64,000 nucleotides of DNA from the NCBI RefSeq assembly GCF_024339025.1, contig NZ_CP101415.1, positions 434,001 through 498,000 of the forward strand, read 5' to 3'. The position numbers and the translations under genes were made by a program. The notes under the pieces were generated by a model, which saw only the letters and a list, made by a program, of their open reading frames with translations, did no database searches and was not told the DNA's origin. Numbering within the stretch: position 1 is the stretch's first letter; each line of letters begins with the position of its first letter. Source of the stretch: Mycoplasma bradburyae (lineage in GTDB: Bacteria; Bacillota_I; Bacilli_A; Mycoplasmatales; Mycoplasmoidaceae). Shown here in pieces: positions 20,064 through 31,453 of the stretch.

Positions 20064-22041
20064 TGATTTAAACCAATTAGCTAAATACATTCGTGAAAAT
20101 GTTAGTGTTTCTTCTGTTATTTCTAAATATATTGATTTAGAAAAGAAAGGATCTAACTACAAATCTTTATGTCCTTTTCACGATGATAATAACCCTTCAT
20201 TTAGCATTAATGATGCCAAACATGTTTGAAAATGCTTTAGCTGCAATGAATCTGGTGGTGTTATTGAATTTGTTGCAAAAAAAGAGAATCTTAAATTTGT
20301 TGAATCACTTAAAAAGATTGTTGAATTAGAAGGTATTGATCTTGATAGTTTAGGTTATTCTTTAGAAATTAAAGAACAAAATCCAATTAAAGAAGAAGAT
20401 CAACAATTCTACGAATTAATGGAATTTTTAGCTTGAAAAGCTGAAATTAATTTAAAGCTTGAATTTAGTAAAAATGATCTATTAGAAAATTTTTTAACTA
20501 AACGAAATTTAATTGACCCTGATATTGTTAGGAATTTTCGAATCGGTTTTCATCCTAAATCTTATACGATTAAAAAACTAGTAGAAGACATAAAGGTTTT
20601 CTATAATAAAAAACTAAACAAAGATGTGGATGAAAACATCATTTTATCTGACCTAAGATATATTAAATATATTTCTGATAAAAATTATCTTTATTTTACT
20701 GATAGAGTGATGTTTCCGATAAAAAACTCGATCAATAAAGTAGTTGGTTTTTCTGGAAGAACAATTTTAGCGGATAATCCAACTAAATATTTAAACACAC
20801 CAGAAACCGATTATTTTATTAAAGGGGATATTCTATATAATTACAATTCTTTAGAGTTTAATAAAGAAAATTCAACCTTATACATTTGCGAAGGTTATAT
20901 GGATGTTATCTCTTTACATCGCATTGGTATCAAAAATGCTGTAGCAATCATGGGGACATCGATGACTGATAATCAGATTAATTTAATTAAGTCTAAACTT
21001 AATAAAATTAATGAAATTGTTTTATGTCTTGATAATGATGAAGCAGGTAGAAAAGCAACAGAAACTTGCATTAAGTTATTAGCTTCTAGAAGAATACATA
21101 ACGTTTATAAGATTGATTATTCTCAAATAATCCAAAAAGATTTAGACGAAATTTATCATTCTGAAAATGGCGAAGTATTATTAAAAGAGTTGATAAATAA
21201 GAAGTTATCTACTAAAAAAGAACAAGAAAATGTAGTCTATAAAGAAGATAAACTAGCAACTCAATTAGTGAGTGAGATTGAGTCGATCGGCTATGAAGAA
21301 ATAGAAGAAGATATCGACTTTAATGCAGCTATGAATAGCTATAACATTAATAAAAAACTTAATGAGCAATTACTAAATTTTGTAATAGCCGCTATTAAGA
21401 TTTGTCATTACTATATTATTGTTCATAATTATTCAACTTATGAAGACCTGCGATCGGTTAGTACTAAGATTGTAAGTAAAATCAATTATTATAAACCAAT
21501 CAGATATTTCTTTAATACACTTTTGCAAATTAGTTTAAACAGTAGAGTTATAAACACAATAACTAGCGAAGAACAATTAAAAAGAATTCTTTTCTGTTAT
21601 AACTTTGCCGATGATTTCTTGAATGAATTCAATAAATGTATTTCGAGTAAAATCAATTCTATTTATTTAGATAAAGCTAAAGAAGGTACATTAAAAGATC
21701 GGATTATTGCTAAAATTAAAATTAGTATTTTCAATGATATTTTACGCAAATACAAAAAACATATTAACGATAATTTAAGTCATGATTCATTTAGTAATAT
21801 TAAAAACAACTTATTAAAAAACATTAAATATTTAAATAGTTCTTCATTAGCTCATGATAAGAATTTAAATGAACAGCAGTTGATCGCTTCATTAAAAATT
21901 CATGAGAATGGAATATCAGGATTTGAAGAAAAATATGAACTTCATTCTAAAAAAGAATTAAAAGAATGAATTGCTAAAGGCGAAATGTTTAAACTTGCTG
22001 AATTAAAAAATTTAAATGTTTTAAAAGAAATTATCAAATAA
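20056..22041 (+). CDS. dnaG: DNA primase
   Basis: Makes RNA primers at the replication fork. 661 residues. N-terminal zinc finger CPFHDDNNPSF ... CFSCNESGG (residues ~39-68); the RNA polymerase core with TOPRIM motifs CEGYMDVISLH and LDNDEAGRKA (~277-335); VGFSGRTI and KYLNTPET typical of DnaG. A long C-terminal region (~400-661) should bind the helicase. TGA Trp codons occur at the zinc finger (HVWKCF) and near the end (KEWIAK). Confidence 0.94.
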
Positions 22042-22048
22042 AAATTTT

Positions 22049-22078
22049 TTGAGCATTATTTTTATAATATTCTATAAT
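22049..22078 (+). promoter_or_regulatory. Probable rpoD promoter
   Basis: TTGAGC (22049-22054), 18 bp, TATAAT (22073-22078), with a second TATAAT at 22063-22068, in the 77-nt dnaG-rpoD gap. It suggests sigma-factor expression can be uncoupled from glyS-dnaG. Confidence 0.6.
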
Positions 22079-22118
22079 TAGGTATTAATTATTGCTATTT
22101 CGTCATTAATTACAATAA

Positions 22119-23918
22119 ATGTCAAAAAAAACTAAATCAACTGCGGATAATAAAGCCGCTTTAAAATCTAAAAAAAATAATCAACTTTCTTTAAAAGAAC
22201 GCATTGCGTTAGCTGAAAAAGAAAAGAAAGAAAAGAAAACTAATGCTAAAGCAGAACCTAAAGCTGCTAAAAATTTAGTTTCAAAATCGGAAGAAATCAA
22301 AGAGAAAAAAACTGAATCAACTAAAAAAACAAAAGAATCTAAAGCTAGTTATAAAAATAAAAAAGAAGAAAAAGTTGAATCTAAATCTTCTAAAAAATTA
22401 ATTAAGAAATCAAATAAAAAAGTAATAGAGGAAAATTCTATTAATGTTGACGACATTATCATTGATAATGATATAAACAATGATGATCAAGATGATAATT
22501 TTGAAGATGATGATTCATCTATTGACTTAAATGAGTTTAAGGGTAATAACTATAAATCATCATTTAAAGAAACTGATTTTAGTCAAGAAGATGAATTAGA
22601 AGAAAAAGACTTAGATTTATCTGATTTTTTTGCTGACACAAAAATTGACTCTGAAAAACCATTAACTGATCAAAAACGCCAAAGAGGTCGTAAACCTAAG
22701 CATGCTCCTAGTAACGAAAAAAACGATTTGGTTTATCATGAAGTATTAGAAGCTTCATCTAAGACTAAAAATAATGATCAAGATACAATTCAAGCTACTA
22801 AGACGCTTTTAGCAAAAGCTAAAAGATCTAAAAAACTATCTAGTGAAGATATTATCGATGTTCTTAGAGTTTATGAATTTACTGAACAAGAAGATTTAGA
22901 AATAATCGAAGAATTAAAAGATAACAATATATCTTTAGATAAAGATGTCGAAGAGAGAATTTCGTTATTTAGAAAAAATCAAGACTTAAGCGAAATTGAC
23001 AGAAATCTTGACGATTTGGTTAACAAAGGTGCTTCAACTAAAGATAAAGTAGAAGATAACGTTAAAGCGTTTTTAGGGACTTTAGGTTCTTCTAAAATTC
23101 TTTCGTTTGAAGATGAGATTCAAATTGCTAAATTGTTAGGTAGTAGTGATGAAGATACTAAGGACTATGCTGTTAATCAACTTGTAACTTCAAACTTAAG
23201 ATTAGTAACTTCAATTGCTAAGAAATATTTAAATAGAGGATTGGACTTCGTTGATTTAATTCAAGAAGGTTCGATTGGTTTAATGAAGGCTATTTCTAAG
23301 TTTAACTATAAACTTGGTAATAAATTCTCGACATATGCTACTTGATGAATTAGACAGGCAATAACAAGAGCTATTGCTGATCAAGCTAGAACAGTTAGAA
23401 TTCCTGTTCATATGGTTGAAACAATCAACAAATTGATTAAAACAGAAAGACTATTAACTCAACAATTAGGTCGAGACCCAACTTTAGAAGAATTAACTGA
23501 AGCAATGGGTGGTCAAGTTCATGGTTTTACCCCAAAGAAAATTGCGGATATTAAAAAACTTAACCAAGAACCAGTTTCTTTAGATAAACCGATTGGACAT
23601 GATGAAGAATCGCAATTCGTTGATTTTGTTAAAGACAGAGATATTTTAAAACCAGATGAATTTACTGAAAAATTAATTGTAACTGAACACATCAACGAAC
23701 TTTTTGTTAATGCATTAACAAAAAAAGAAGAACAAATTATTCGTATGAGATATGGATTAAGTCCATACAATCAACCAATGACTTTAGAAGAAGTTGGTGA
23801 TCAATTCCATGTAACTAGAGAAAGAATTCGTCAAATCGAATCTAAAGCTTTAAGAAAACTAAAACACCCTTCTAAAAATGCTAAATTACGTTCTTTCTTA
23901 AAATATGATGCAGATTAA
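22119..23918 (+). CDS. rpoD: RNA polymerase primary sigma factor
   Basis: Directs core polymerase to promoters. 599 residues, long for the family because of a Lys/Glu/Ser-rich, low-complexity and probably disordered N-terminus (residues 1-~200). Region 1.2/2 holds [37 protein letters not shown] and [17 protein letters not shown] (both Trp TGA); region 3 begins [13 protein letters not shown]; region 4 holds [20 protein letters not shown], the -35 reading helix. It is the last gene of the glyS-dnaG-rpoD cluster and lies 2 nt before trmK. Confidence 0.96.
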
Positions 23919-23920
23919 AA

Positions 23921-24577
23921 ATGACTCAAAAAATTAAAGCTATCGCAAGTCTTATAGATAAAGCTTTTTTAGTTGCTGATGTTGGTTGTGATCATGGTCA
24001 TCTAGGAATTGAATTAATCAAAAACAACAAAACAGAATATGTTTTAAATATTGATATTAACCTAGAACCATTAAAACAAGCAATATCTAACACAAAAAAA
24101 ATTGTTGGTAAAGAAAGAATTATTAATATTGTTAATGATGGTTTAACAAATTTAAACATTCAAAATCCAATAGATTATTGTGTAATTGCTGGAATGGGTG
24201 TTACTAAAATTAACGATATTATTAGTAATTCATCAGTTGAATTAAAAACTTTAATTTTACAACCTGAAAGAAACCATATTAAACTAAGATATTTTTTAGT
24301 TAAAGGTGGCTATGAAATTGTTGATGAAAGAATAGTTTATGAAAATAAACATTATTATTTAATTGTTAAAGCAATTAAAACTGAAAATGAAATATATTTA
24401 ACTAATACTGATTATGTTCTAGGTCCGATCTTAAAAAATCAGATATCTCCAGAATTAATTGGTTATGTTGAACAACAAAAATCATTAATTGATAAGATCC
24501 CTGAACAATCTCGTAATAAGTTGCAAACTATTTCATTTACAGAATACGATAACTTTTTAAAAGCACATGCAAATTAA
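23921..24577 (+). CDS. trmK: tRNA (adenine22-N1)-methyltransferase TrmK
   Basis: SAM-dependent enzyme forming m1A22 in bacterial tRNAs. 218 residues. SAM motif VADVGCDHGHLGIELIK (~17-33) and the family motif YCVIAGMGVTKI (~87-98), followed by LILQPERNHIKLRYFL. The usual neighbour, a Nif3-like gene, overlaps its 3' end by 11 nt, and it follows rpoD as in many Firmicutes. Confidence 0.9.
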   Translation: MTQKIKAIASLIDKAFLVADVGCDHGHLGIELIKNNKTEYVLNIDINLEPLKQAISNTKKIVGKERIINIVNDGLTNLNIQNPIDYCVIAGMGVTKINDIISNSSVELKTLILQPERNHIKLRYFLVKGGYEIVDERIVYENKHYYLIVKAIKTENEIYLTNTDYVLGPILKNQISPELIGYVEQQKSLIDKIPEQSRNKLQTISFTEYDNFLKAHAN

Positions 24578-25343
24578 AAAAATAACAAACTGAATATTAA
24601 AGCTATTTCCTTTAAAAAATCAGTTAGCTTTTGATAATGCTAAATTAATAAACCATAAGAATTTAAAAAATGAATTAAATAAGCTTTTGATATGTGCTGA
24701 TTACGATGGTTATAATTTTAAGTTAGCTAACAAGTTAAATGCTAATTTGATTATTTCGCATCATCCAATGTTTATTGATAGCAACGATTTAAAGAATGAT
24801 AACTTTATTCGAAATGCTTATGATGATTTTCAAAAAAATAATCGCAGTTTTTTAGTTTTACATACAGCTTACGATTTTAATGAAAAAGGTGCGCATGCTT
24901 ATTTTTTTAAGTTGTTAAATATTAATAAATTTAATGTTACACCAATCAATCACTACTACGAATTTGAAATTAATAGTTCATTAGAAGAGTTAATTGAATC
25001 ATTAAAATCAATCAAATATATAGATCAAGTAAAATATTTATCAACATCTAAATTTAAAAAAAACCTTAAAAAAGGTTTGATTTGTTTAGGTAGTGGTTAT
25101 AGTTCAAATCAACAAGATATCGATCTATTTAAACAATATGACATCTTGATTACTGGCGATTTAAAATGATCATCATGAATCAACGCAGTTAATCATCATG
25201 TTAATGTAATTGATATAGGTCATAATGTTGAATCAATTTTTATTGATCATATTAACGAATTGTTAGTTGATCAATTTAAAAATGAATTGAATAAAAATCA
25301 GATAATCTTAGGGCATAATCAATTCGATATAATTAAGAAATAA
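24567..25343 (+). CDS. Nif3/DUF34 family metal-binding protein
   Basis: 258 residues. Typical Nif3 features: LLICADYDGYN (residues ~39-49), LIISHHPMFI with the His pair (~63-72), LVLHTAYDFNEKGAHAYF (~101-118), a middle domain, then LICLGSGYSS and ILITGDLKWSSW ... VIDIGHNVES with C-terminal metal ligands. The family's molecular role is debated; GTP cyclohydrolase-like annotation is not trusted. Coupled to trmK, the standard partner. Four Trp are TGA. Confidence 0.85.
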
Positions 25344-25347
25344 TCTT

Positions 25348-26076
25348 ATGAATATAGCAGGATATATTAGTATATTAGTAATTTTAAGTTTATTGATTGG
25401 TTATTTATTTGGTTCAATTATGTTCGCGGACGTAGCTAGCGTTATCTTAAAAAAGAATGTAAGAGAACTAGGTTCAAAAAATCCAGGTACAACAAACTCT
25501 TTTAGAGTTTTCTCTAAAAGAGTTGCTATTACGATTGGTTTTTTTGAAGTTATTAAATCTGTAATACCCTTTGCTATCATATATTGTATTTACAATTTTT
25601 GATTAAAAGATAAGCTTATAGAACTTGATCAAAATATTAATAATAAGATTTATTACTTAACTTACTTAGCGCCACTTGCTGCTATATTTGGTCATATGTA
25701 TCCTGTGTTTGCTAAATTTAAGGGTGGAAAAGCAGTAGCTACAACCGCAGGGTTTGTATTTGTTGTTTCTCCTTGATGATTTTTGATTATTGCTGTAACT
25801 TGATGAACAATTACATTAATTACAAAATATGTATCATTATCATCTATTGTTTGTTTTGTAATTTTTATCTTTTTAGTTTATATCCCTTATTTAGATTATC
25901 TGTGATGGTTTAGTTTTGATAAGATAACTTATCTAACTTATCAAAACGACTGACACATTATCACTTTTTTTGGAATAGCTAATTTTATTTTAAGCTTTTC
26001 AGTTATCTGAAAACATCGCGCTAACATTAAACGTTTAATTAATAAACAAGAAAATAAAGTTACTAAAAAGTTTTAA
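25348..26076 (+). CDS. plsY: Acyl-phosphate glycerol-3-phosphate acyltransferase PlsY
   Basis: First step of phospholipid synthesis in the membrane, using acyl-phosphate from PlsX. 242 residues, several TM helices. Conserved motifs: [12 protein letters not shown] (motif 1 type, ~43-54), [20 protein letters not shown] (~115-134). The C-terminal half is longer than in most bacteria and Trp-rich (PWWFLIIAVTWWTITL), all with TGA codons. It starts 4 nt after nif3 and ends 1 nt before the NifU-like gene. Confidence 0.92.
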
Positions 26077-26077
26077 A

Positions 26078-26377
26078 ATGGCTAGACGAAAGCAAACGAT
26101 TGTAGCAGAAATCTTAGATCTCTTAGATGATCTAAGATTATTAATAAGAAGAGATGGTGGCGACCTATCTTTTGAGAACTATGATAAAGGTGTAGTAACC
26201 ATTAAATTGCTAGGTAATTGTAATGGTTGCAACTTAGTTGATATGACTTATAAAAGTGGTGTTGAGGTTATTCTTAAATCAGAAATACCAGAAGTAAAAT
26301 CAGTTATTTTAATTCAAGATGAATCGAATCAAAATAATAATTTAAATATAACTAAGTCGCCTTTGTTTAATAAATAA
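26078..26377 (+). CDS. NifU C-terminal-domain (Nfu-type) iron-sulfur protein
   Basis: 99 residues forming one NifU-like domain: LDDLRLLIRRDGGDLSFENY (~16-35) and GNCNGCNLVDMTYKSGVE with the Cys-x2-Cys that holds the Fe-S cluster (~49-52). It probably carries or delivers Fe-S clusters. No other Fe-S assembly gene is in the window. It is the last gene of the plsY unit; an AT-rich gap with a strong ribosome-binding site for nox follows. Confidence 0.85.
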   Translation: MARRKQTIVAEILDLLDDLRLLIRRDGGDLSFENYDKGVVTIKLLGNCNGCNLVDMTYKSGVEVILKSEIPEVKSVILIQDESNQNNNLNITKSPLFNK

Positions 26378-26471
26378 CCCCACTTGTATATTAAGCAATT
26401 ATTAACAATATTAATCTTATTGTGTTAATTTATATAAATATAAATTAAATTTATTACAAAGGAGATTCATT

Positions 26472-27818
26472 ATAAAAGTAATTATATTAGGATCATCTCA
26501 TGGTGGTTTTGAAGCTTGTAACGAAGTTTTAGAACTATATCCAGATGCTCAAATTCAATGATATGAAAAGGGTGATTTCATTTCATTCTTATCTTGCGGT
26601 ATGCAATTACACCTTGAAGGTATTGTAAAAGATTTAGATAGCATTCGTTATTGTACTGAAGATATTATGTCTTCTAAGGGTGTTCAAGTATTCAAACAAT
26701 CGCAAATCACTAAAATTAATCCGGATGCCCACACAGTTGAAGTTTTAGATCTAGTATCTAATCAAACGAGAACTGAATCATATGATAAATTAATTATTAG
26801 TCCAGGATCTGTTCCACGAAAATTAAATGTACCAGGCGAAGAACTAGAAAATGTTTATTACATGAGAGGTCGTGCTTGAGCTAAAAAAATACGTGCTAAG
26901 ATCGATGATGCTTCTGTTAAAAATGTTGTAGTTATTGGTAGTGGATACATCGGAATTGAAGCGGCTCAATCATTTGCTAAAGCAAATAAAAATGTAACTG
27001 TTGTTGATATTACTCCAACAATCTTACCTACTTACTTAGATAAAGAATTCACTTCAGTATTACAAGCTGAAATGGAAAAACATGGTGTTAAGTTTGTTCT
27101 TAACGAAGGTGTAACTAAGTTTGAAGGTGATACTAAATTAAGTGCTGTAGTAACTAATAACAATACTATTCCAGCTGATTTAGTAGTTATTGCTGCTGGT
27201 GTTAGACCAAATACTGACTGATTAAAAGATACTCTTGAATTATTACCTAATGGATTCATTAAAATTGATGAATATCAAAGAACAAGCGCTAAAGATGTAT
27301 TCGCAGTTGGTGATGCTACTTTAATTAAATTCAATCCTGCTAATATTGATATCAGTATAGCATTAGCTTCTAATGCAAGAAAACAAGGAAGATATGCTGC
27401 TAAAAACTTAATTGAAGCTAAACATAAATTCCCTGGTATCCAAGGTTCATCTGCTTTATCAGTATTTGATTATAAATTCGCTTCAACTGGTATTAATGAA
27501 GCATTCGCTAAGAAACTTAATTTAGAAATTGACAGTGTTCTTGTTGATGAATACTACAAGATGAGCTTTGTTCCAGAAGAATTAAAAGCTAAAGCAATAT
27601 TTAAGTTAATCTACGATAAGAAAACTAAGGTTGTATTAGGTGCTCAAATTATGTCTAAACACGACTTAACACCTAATATTAATGCGATGTCATTAGCGAT
27701 TTATCACAAGATGACTGTTGATCAATTAGCTTATTCCGACTTCTTCTTCCAACCAGAATTCGATCAACCATGAAACCTAATCAACACAGCTGGTTTAATG
27801 GCTATTCGTAAAAAATAA
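26472..27818 (+). CDS. nox: NADH oxidase (H2O-forming), apparent AUA start
   Basis: FAD enzyme that reoxidises NADH with O2 and balances glycolysis. 448 residues. FAD motif [10 protein letters not shown] (~6-15), redox Cys42 in [13 protein letters not shown]-binding [13 protein letters not shown] (~155-167), second FAD strand VFAVGDAT (~276-283), and a C-terminal dimerisation domain ending MAIRKK. No in-frame ATG lies near the ribosome-binding site AAAGGAG (ends 26464); the codon at the place of the initial Met is ATA (26472), or ATT one codon earlier. Counting ATA as residue 1 puts the redox Cys at 42, as in well-studied NADH oxidases. The first in-frame ATG (26601) would delete the FAD motif and Cys42. 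Confidence 0.92.
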
Positions 27819-27838
27819 ATTTAATTTTTTAATTATTA

Positions 27839-27868
27839 AAAAATACGGCTAGTTTTAGCTGTATTTTT
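27839..27868 (+). terminator. nox terminator
   Basis: AAAATACGGCT / AGCTGTATTTT hairpin with G-U pairs and a following T-rich run, starting ~20 nt after the nox stop. Confidence 0.75.
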
Positions 27869-28445
27869 ATTTGTTATTGAATAATAGATTAAAAGTTTAT
27901 AACTATTATTAATTTAATTATTTTTTATTAAGCATTATTCTTTTTAAATTATAGATATTAAATATTAGATATATTTGAACTTATATAACAATAATTAAAT
28001 TATTTTATTCTTTTTCAAATTGGATAATTATTGATTATTACGATCTATTGTTTTTATCATTTTGTACTTAGCATTTGTTGAGTAATTTTTATAAGAATTC
28101 TATGTATTATTTGTATTAAATTTAACTATTTTAAAGAAGGTATAAAATTTCTATTGTAAGTAATAAAACTTTATAACATTCAGTTTTTGAAATTTACACA
28201 GCTAAATTAATAACCAACCTTCCTTCATTGAAATTATAAATGTTGTTTTATTATCTTTTAAATTAATCATTAAATACACAGCAACATTCTTTTTCGTATC
28301 ATTATTAACTTTTATTAAACTCTTATACTATCTCTATAATTCAAATTAGTTAATTGAGTTTTGTTTAAATAAATTTGTTAAATATAATTTTTGTTTTAGG
28401 TTTAATTAACAAATTTCAGTGTGTATAAACACAAAAATAACAATA
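27869..28445. other. AT-rich intergenic stretch, no gene seen
   Basis: About 580 bases between two terminators with many stops in all frames. The only clear structure is an 11-bp perfect inverted repeat, AAATTTGTTAA (28371-28381) with TTAACAAATTT (28406-28416), loop 24 nt. A ~39-codon minus-strand open frame near 28230-28350 lacks a plausible start. It may be a decayed gene or spacer. Confidence 0.4.
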
Positions 28446-28482
28446 AAAAAATGCAAGAAAAATTTAACTTCTTGCATTTTTT
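28446..28482. terminator. Terminator of the 652-aa membrane protein gene
   Basis: Perfect 14-bp stem AAAAAATGCAAGAA / TTCTTGCATTTTTT, loop 9 nt. It works on either strand; it lies ~20 nt after the minus-strand stop at 28502. Confidence 0.85.
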
Positions 28483-28501
28483 ATATTAGTGAAATTTACA
28501 G

Positions 28502-30460
28502 TTATTTCTTATTCTTCGACAATCTAAATAAGAAGAAACTAATAATTATTATTAGAGAAGTAATTAATAGTGAAGCTATTGAGATTACAATAATATTCGT
28601 TGTATTCAAACCATCTTCAGGTTTGGTTACTGCTAATATTGTGAAGATCATTCCGAAGAAATTAATAAATCCAATGAATAATGCTACAACATAAGCAATT
28701 ACCATTGTTTTTCTTTCGAAATCCTTTTTTAACAAAGCATCTTTTTGTTTAATAGTTGATACTAAAATATCAATTGACGATTTAATGTTAGATACTTGGT
28801 CGATTTTTTTAACTATAGTTTTTATTGAAGGAATTCCGTAAAAATCATCATACCAGTCAAATTTTAGATTTTCAAGAGATTCAATCTTTTGGCGATAAAA
28901 ATTAGAATTTTTAGCTATCCGATTGTTATTAAAGTCATATTCAATATCGTGGTGAATTCACTTACGGCTTTCAGAATAAATAATTGCTCAAATATACAGA
29001 TCAATTAAAGGTTGTTCGTGTTTTTTAATCACAATAAAATCACTTGAAGAATTAATAAAACTAATATAACTCTTGTTGATTTCAACCTCAGATTGATTAA
29101 TATCATAAATGATCTTATTCCTAGAACCATCTGAGATGTGCGTATTCTTTAAATTCTTCATCAGATCATTATATGAAATGATCTGGGTTGTGTTGGAATT
29201 CAAACCAAAACGGTGGGGGTTAATAATTAAAGAATAAATTAAAAACAGATTGGGATTCTTCATCAAGAGATCGCTTGACGAAATGAAAGTGTCTTCATTT
29301 TTAACTTTTAATTCTAAAAAGTTAATTGAAGTGTTGAATGCTTCATAGTCCTGAGCTGCTTGTTGTTTGCTTACTTCGTCAATCAGATCATTGAAGTCAT
29401 CAATCTTATTCCATTCAATCTTATTAGAATTTTTCTTAAGGTATTCTTGTTTAAGATATCTTGATAATTCAATAAAGTCATTAAACGGTCTTTGGTCTGG
29501 GTCGCTCTTGATCTGGGTTGGGTTTTTTAAGATGCTTAAGATTAACTCTGGGTTTTCAGAATTAAAATAAGATTTCAATTCTTGATACAAAGCTAGGTTA
29601 ATCATTGTTAAGTTCATAACCGCGTAAAAAAGATCATCTTTTAATTGATTAATCTTATTTTGATCATAATCCTTGTGTTTTAAGAATTTTTCAGTTATCA
29701 AATTATCCCAGTTACTTTTTAACACTTCATAACTTAAAGATTTTTTATAAATGTTCTTATTAAGATTATTTTGGTGTTCTTTGGTATTTTTCTTATCAAA
29801 ATTTGATAAGAAATCATCATTATCGATAATGTCAATAAGATTGTTTAGTGATAATGGATAAAGTTGCTTGTAAATAAAATATTTAACTAATGAAACCAGA
29901 TAAATCTTTTCATAGATAGCATCACTGTCTAGCATCTGATCATCAAGATTAACAAGTTCAAAACTAAATGAACCAGATAAGATCTTGTTCTCTTCATTAA
30001 GATAGAATCAAAGGTTGATTCTATGAGCATATTGGTATAAGTAACTATTCTTATTTACATCAATGTAATAGTTATATCTTCGTTCATGAAAATTACCATG
30101 AACTAGTTCGTTGATTGCAGTTTCTTTTTCAGAAATATAAAGCGGTTCGTGGAATTGATCATAGTTAATGATTTTAAAAAAATCATAATCAGCTGAACCG
30201 GTTTTAGAAACGATCTTTTTTAATGCTAAATTTAGCATTAATTTAATCCGATCTTTTCTTGTTAAGTCATCTAGTTCTTTTAGTTTATCTAGTTCTTCTT
30301 GATCTAATTGACTCTTAATCTTCGGTAAGATTTTATTAACAAAATATTTATTAGGGTGCTGTTGTAAACTGTTAAAAAACTTTATATTAACGTTGTCAAT
30401 ATAAAATGGATAAGTTGTACTAATACTTAATTTTTCTAATTCTTTGTTAATAGAATTCAT
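28502..30460 (-). CDS. Large protein with two C-terminal membrane helices, paralogue of the 37077-38956 gene (652 aa)
   Basis: Function unknown. One frame from ATG 30460 to TAA 28502 once TGA is Trp. Residues 1-~560 are hydrophilic and Asn/Asp/Lys-rich, largely helical. Two adjacent hydrophobic helices follow (VIAYVVALFIGFINFFGMIF and IIVISIASLLITSLIIIISF) and a short basic tail, suggesting a large cytoplasmic domain anchored at its C-terminus. It shares sequence with the gene at 37077-38956: LNLALKKIV...HFD/FFK segments near residue 85 and FTILAVT/FSILPVT between the helices. CorA was considered from the layout, but no GMN motif is present. The GntR-family gene lies upstream on the same strand. 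Confidence 0.7.
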
Positions 30461-30561
30461 AATCTTTTTAATTATATATTTTTATAAAAATATATCTTAA
30501 CTAGATTGATGGAAATCTGACGAAAAAATTATTAAGGTTGATGAGGTGAGAATGCAATAAA

Positions 30562-30594
30562 AAAAGACATAACTACCCTTAATTTATGCCTTTT
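30562..30594 (-). terminator. Terminator of the GntR-family gene
   Basis: AAAAGaCATAA / TTATGcCTTTT stem with one mismatch. On the minus strand it is followed by a run of T's. Confidence 0.75.
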
Positions 30595-30637
30595 CTTTTG
30601 CTTGAATTGCTTTGTTTTAAAAATATCTAATAACTAA

Positions 30638-31387
30638 TTATTTTTTACTTCTTCTAGATTCTAAAGTAGATTGGTAATCATTGTATTCTAACTTAACATC
30701 AATACTGTTAATTCTAGAATCAGGTCTTAAGTGGAAGATCTTAGATATTGCTAAGATCTCGTTCTCTATATTGAAATAAACTGAATAAGTAACTAAACAA
30801 GGAAAGTTTTCATTATTTGGTTTTAAAAACTCTTTAATTGGTCCAGTATCATTACAGATCATTGTTATTTGTTTATGTTTAACTACTGGTTGACCGTTAT
30901 CAGCAAACATCGTAAAGTCTTTAAATGACATCGAGTTTGAATTATGATAAACTAACAATTTACGATTCAATAAAACTTGATTAATATATAAAATTTCTTT
31001 ATCTTTACCAAAATAAATTACTTGATCGTTTTTTGAGAAAGAAGAAGATAAGAAATCTTCTTTATCAGATAACTCCTTAAACATATTGATGTCAAATGAA
31101 GTATAAGGAGTTCGATAAAGTTCGTTATAGTCATAACTTTCAACTTTATCGAAATCTAAGAAATTAATAAAGAATCCTGTTTTATAATCTTTATGAACGA
31201 AATATCCAGGTTTAGAGTTATTATCTAGAACATTGTAATTACAAAGAATGGAGAACACTCTTCTAATTAAGTTTCTAGAAATACCAAATTTAATTGATAA
31301 TTGTCGTTCTGAAGGGATTCTTTTACCTGGTAATCATTGACCTGATTGAATCTTTAAGTATATATATAGTAATACCGTATTATGCAT
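30638..31387 (-). CDS. GntR-family transcriptional regulator
   Basis: 249 residues. The N-terminal winged helix-turn-helix is classical GntR: GQWLPGKRIPSERQLSIKFG (residues ~15-34), ISRNLIRRVFSIL, then ...GYFVHK as the wing (~60-66). The C-terminal ~170 residues have the size and strand-rich pattern of a UTRA-like ligand domain, but no ligand can be named. The start ATG at 31387 was chosen because the HTH would be cut by later starts; one Trp is TGA (GQWLPG). It is divergent from the possible GHKL gene, so the 66-nt gap may hold its operator. Confidence 0.85.
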
Positions 31388-31453
31388 TTATATACAAAAT
31401 TATTGATTTTATTCGGGGTTGATTATAAAATAATTTAAAATTTTTTTAAGCTT

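Noticed and set aside
28230-28350. Short minus-strand frame (VAVYLMINLKDNKTTF...)
   Set aside because: About 39 codons, no suitable start, not flanked by gene-like sequence; kept only as a remark on the spacer.
28502-30460. CorA-type magnesium channel
   Set aside because: Large soluble domain plus two C-terminal helices fits the layout, but the GMN motif after the first helix is absent.
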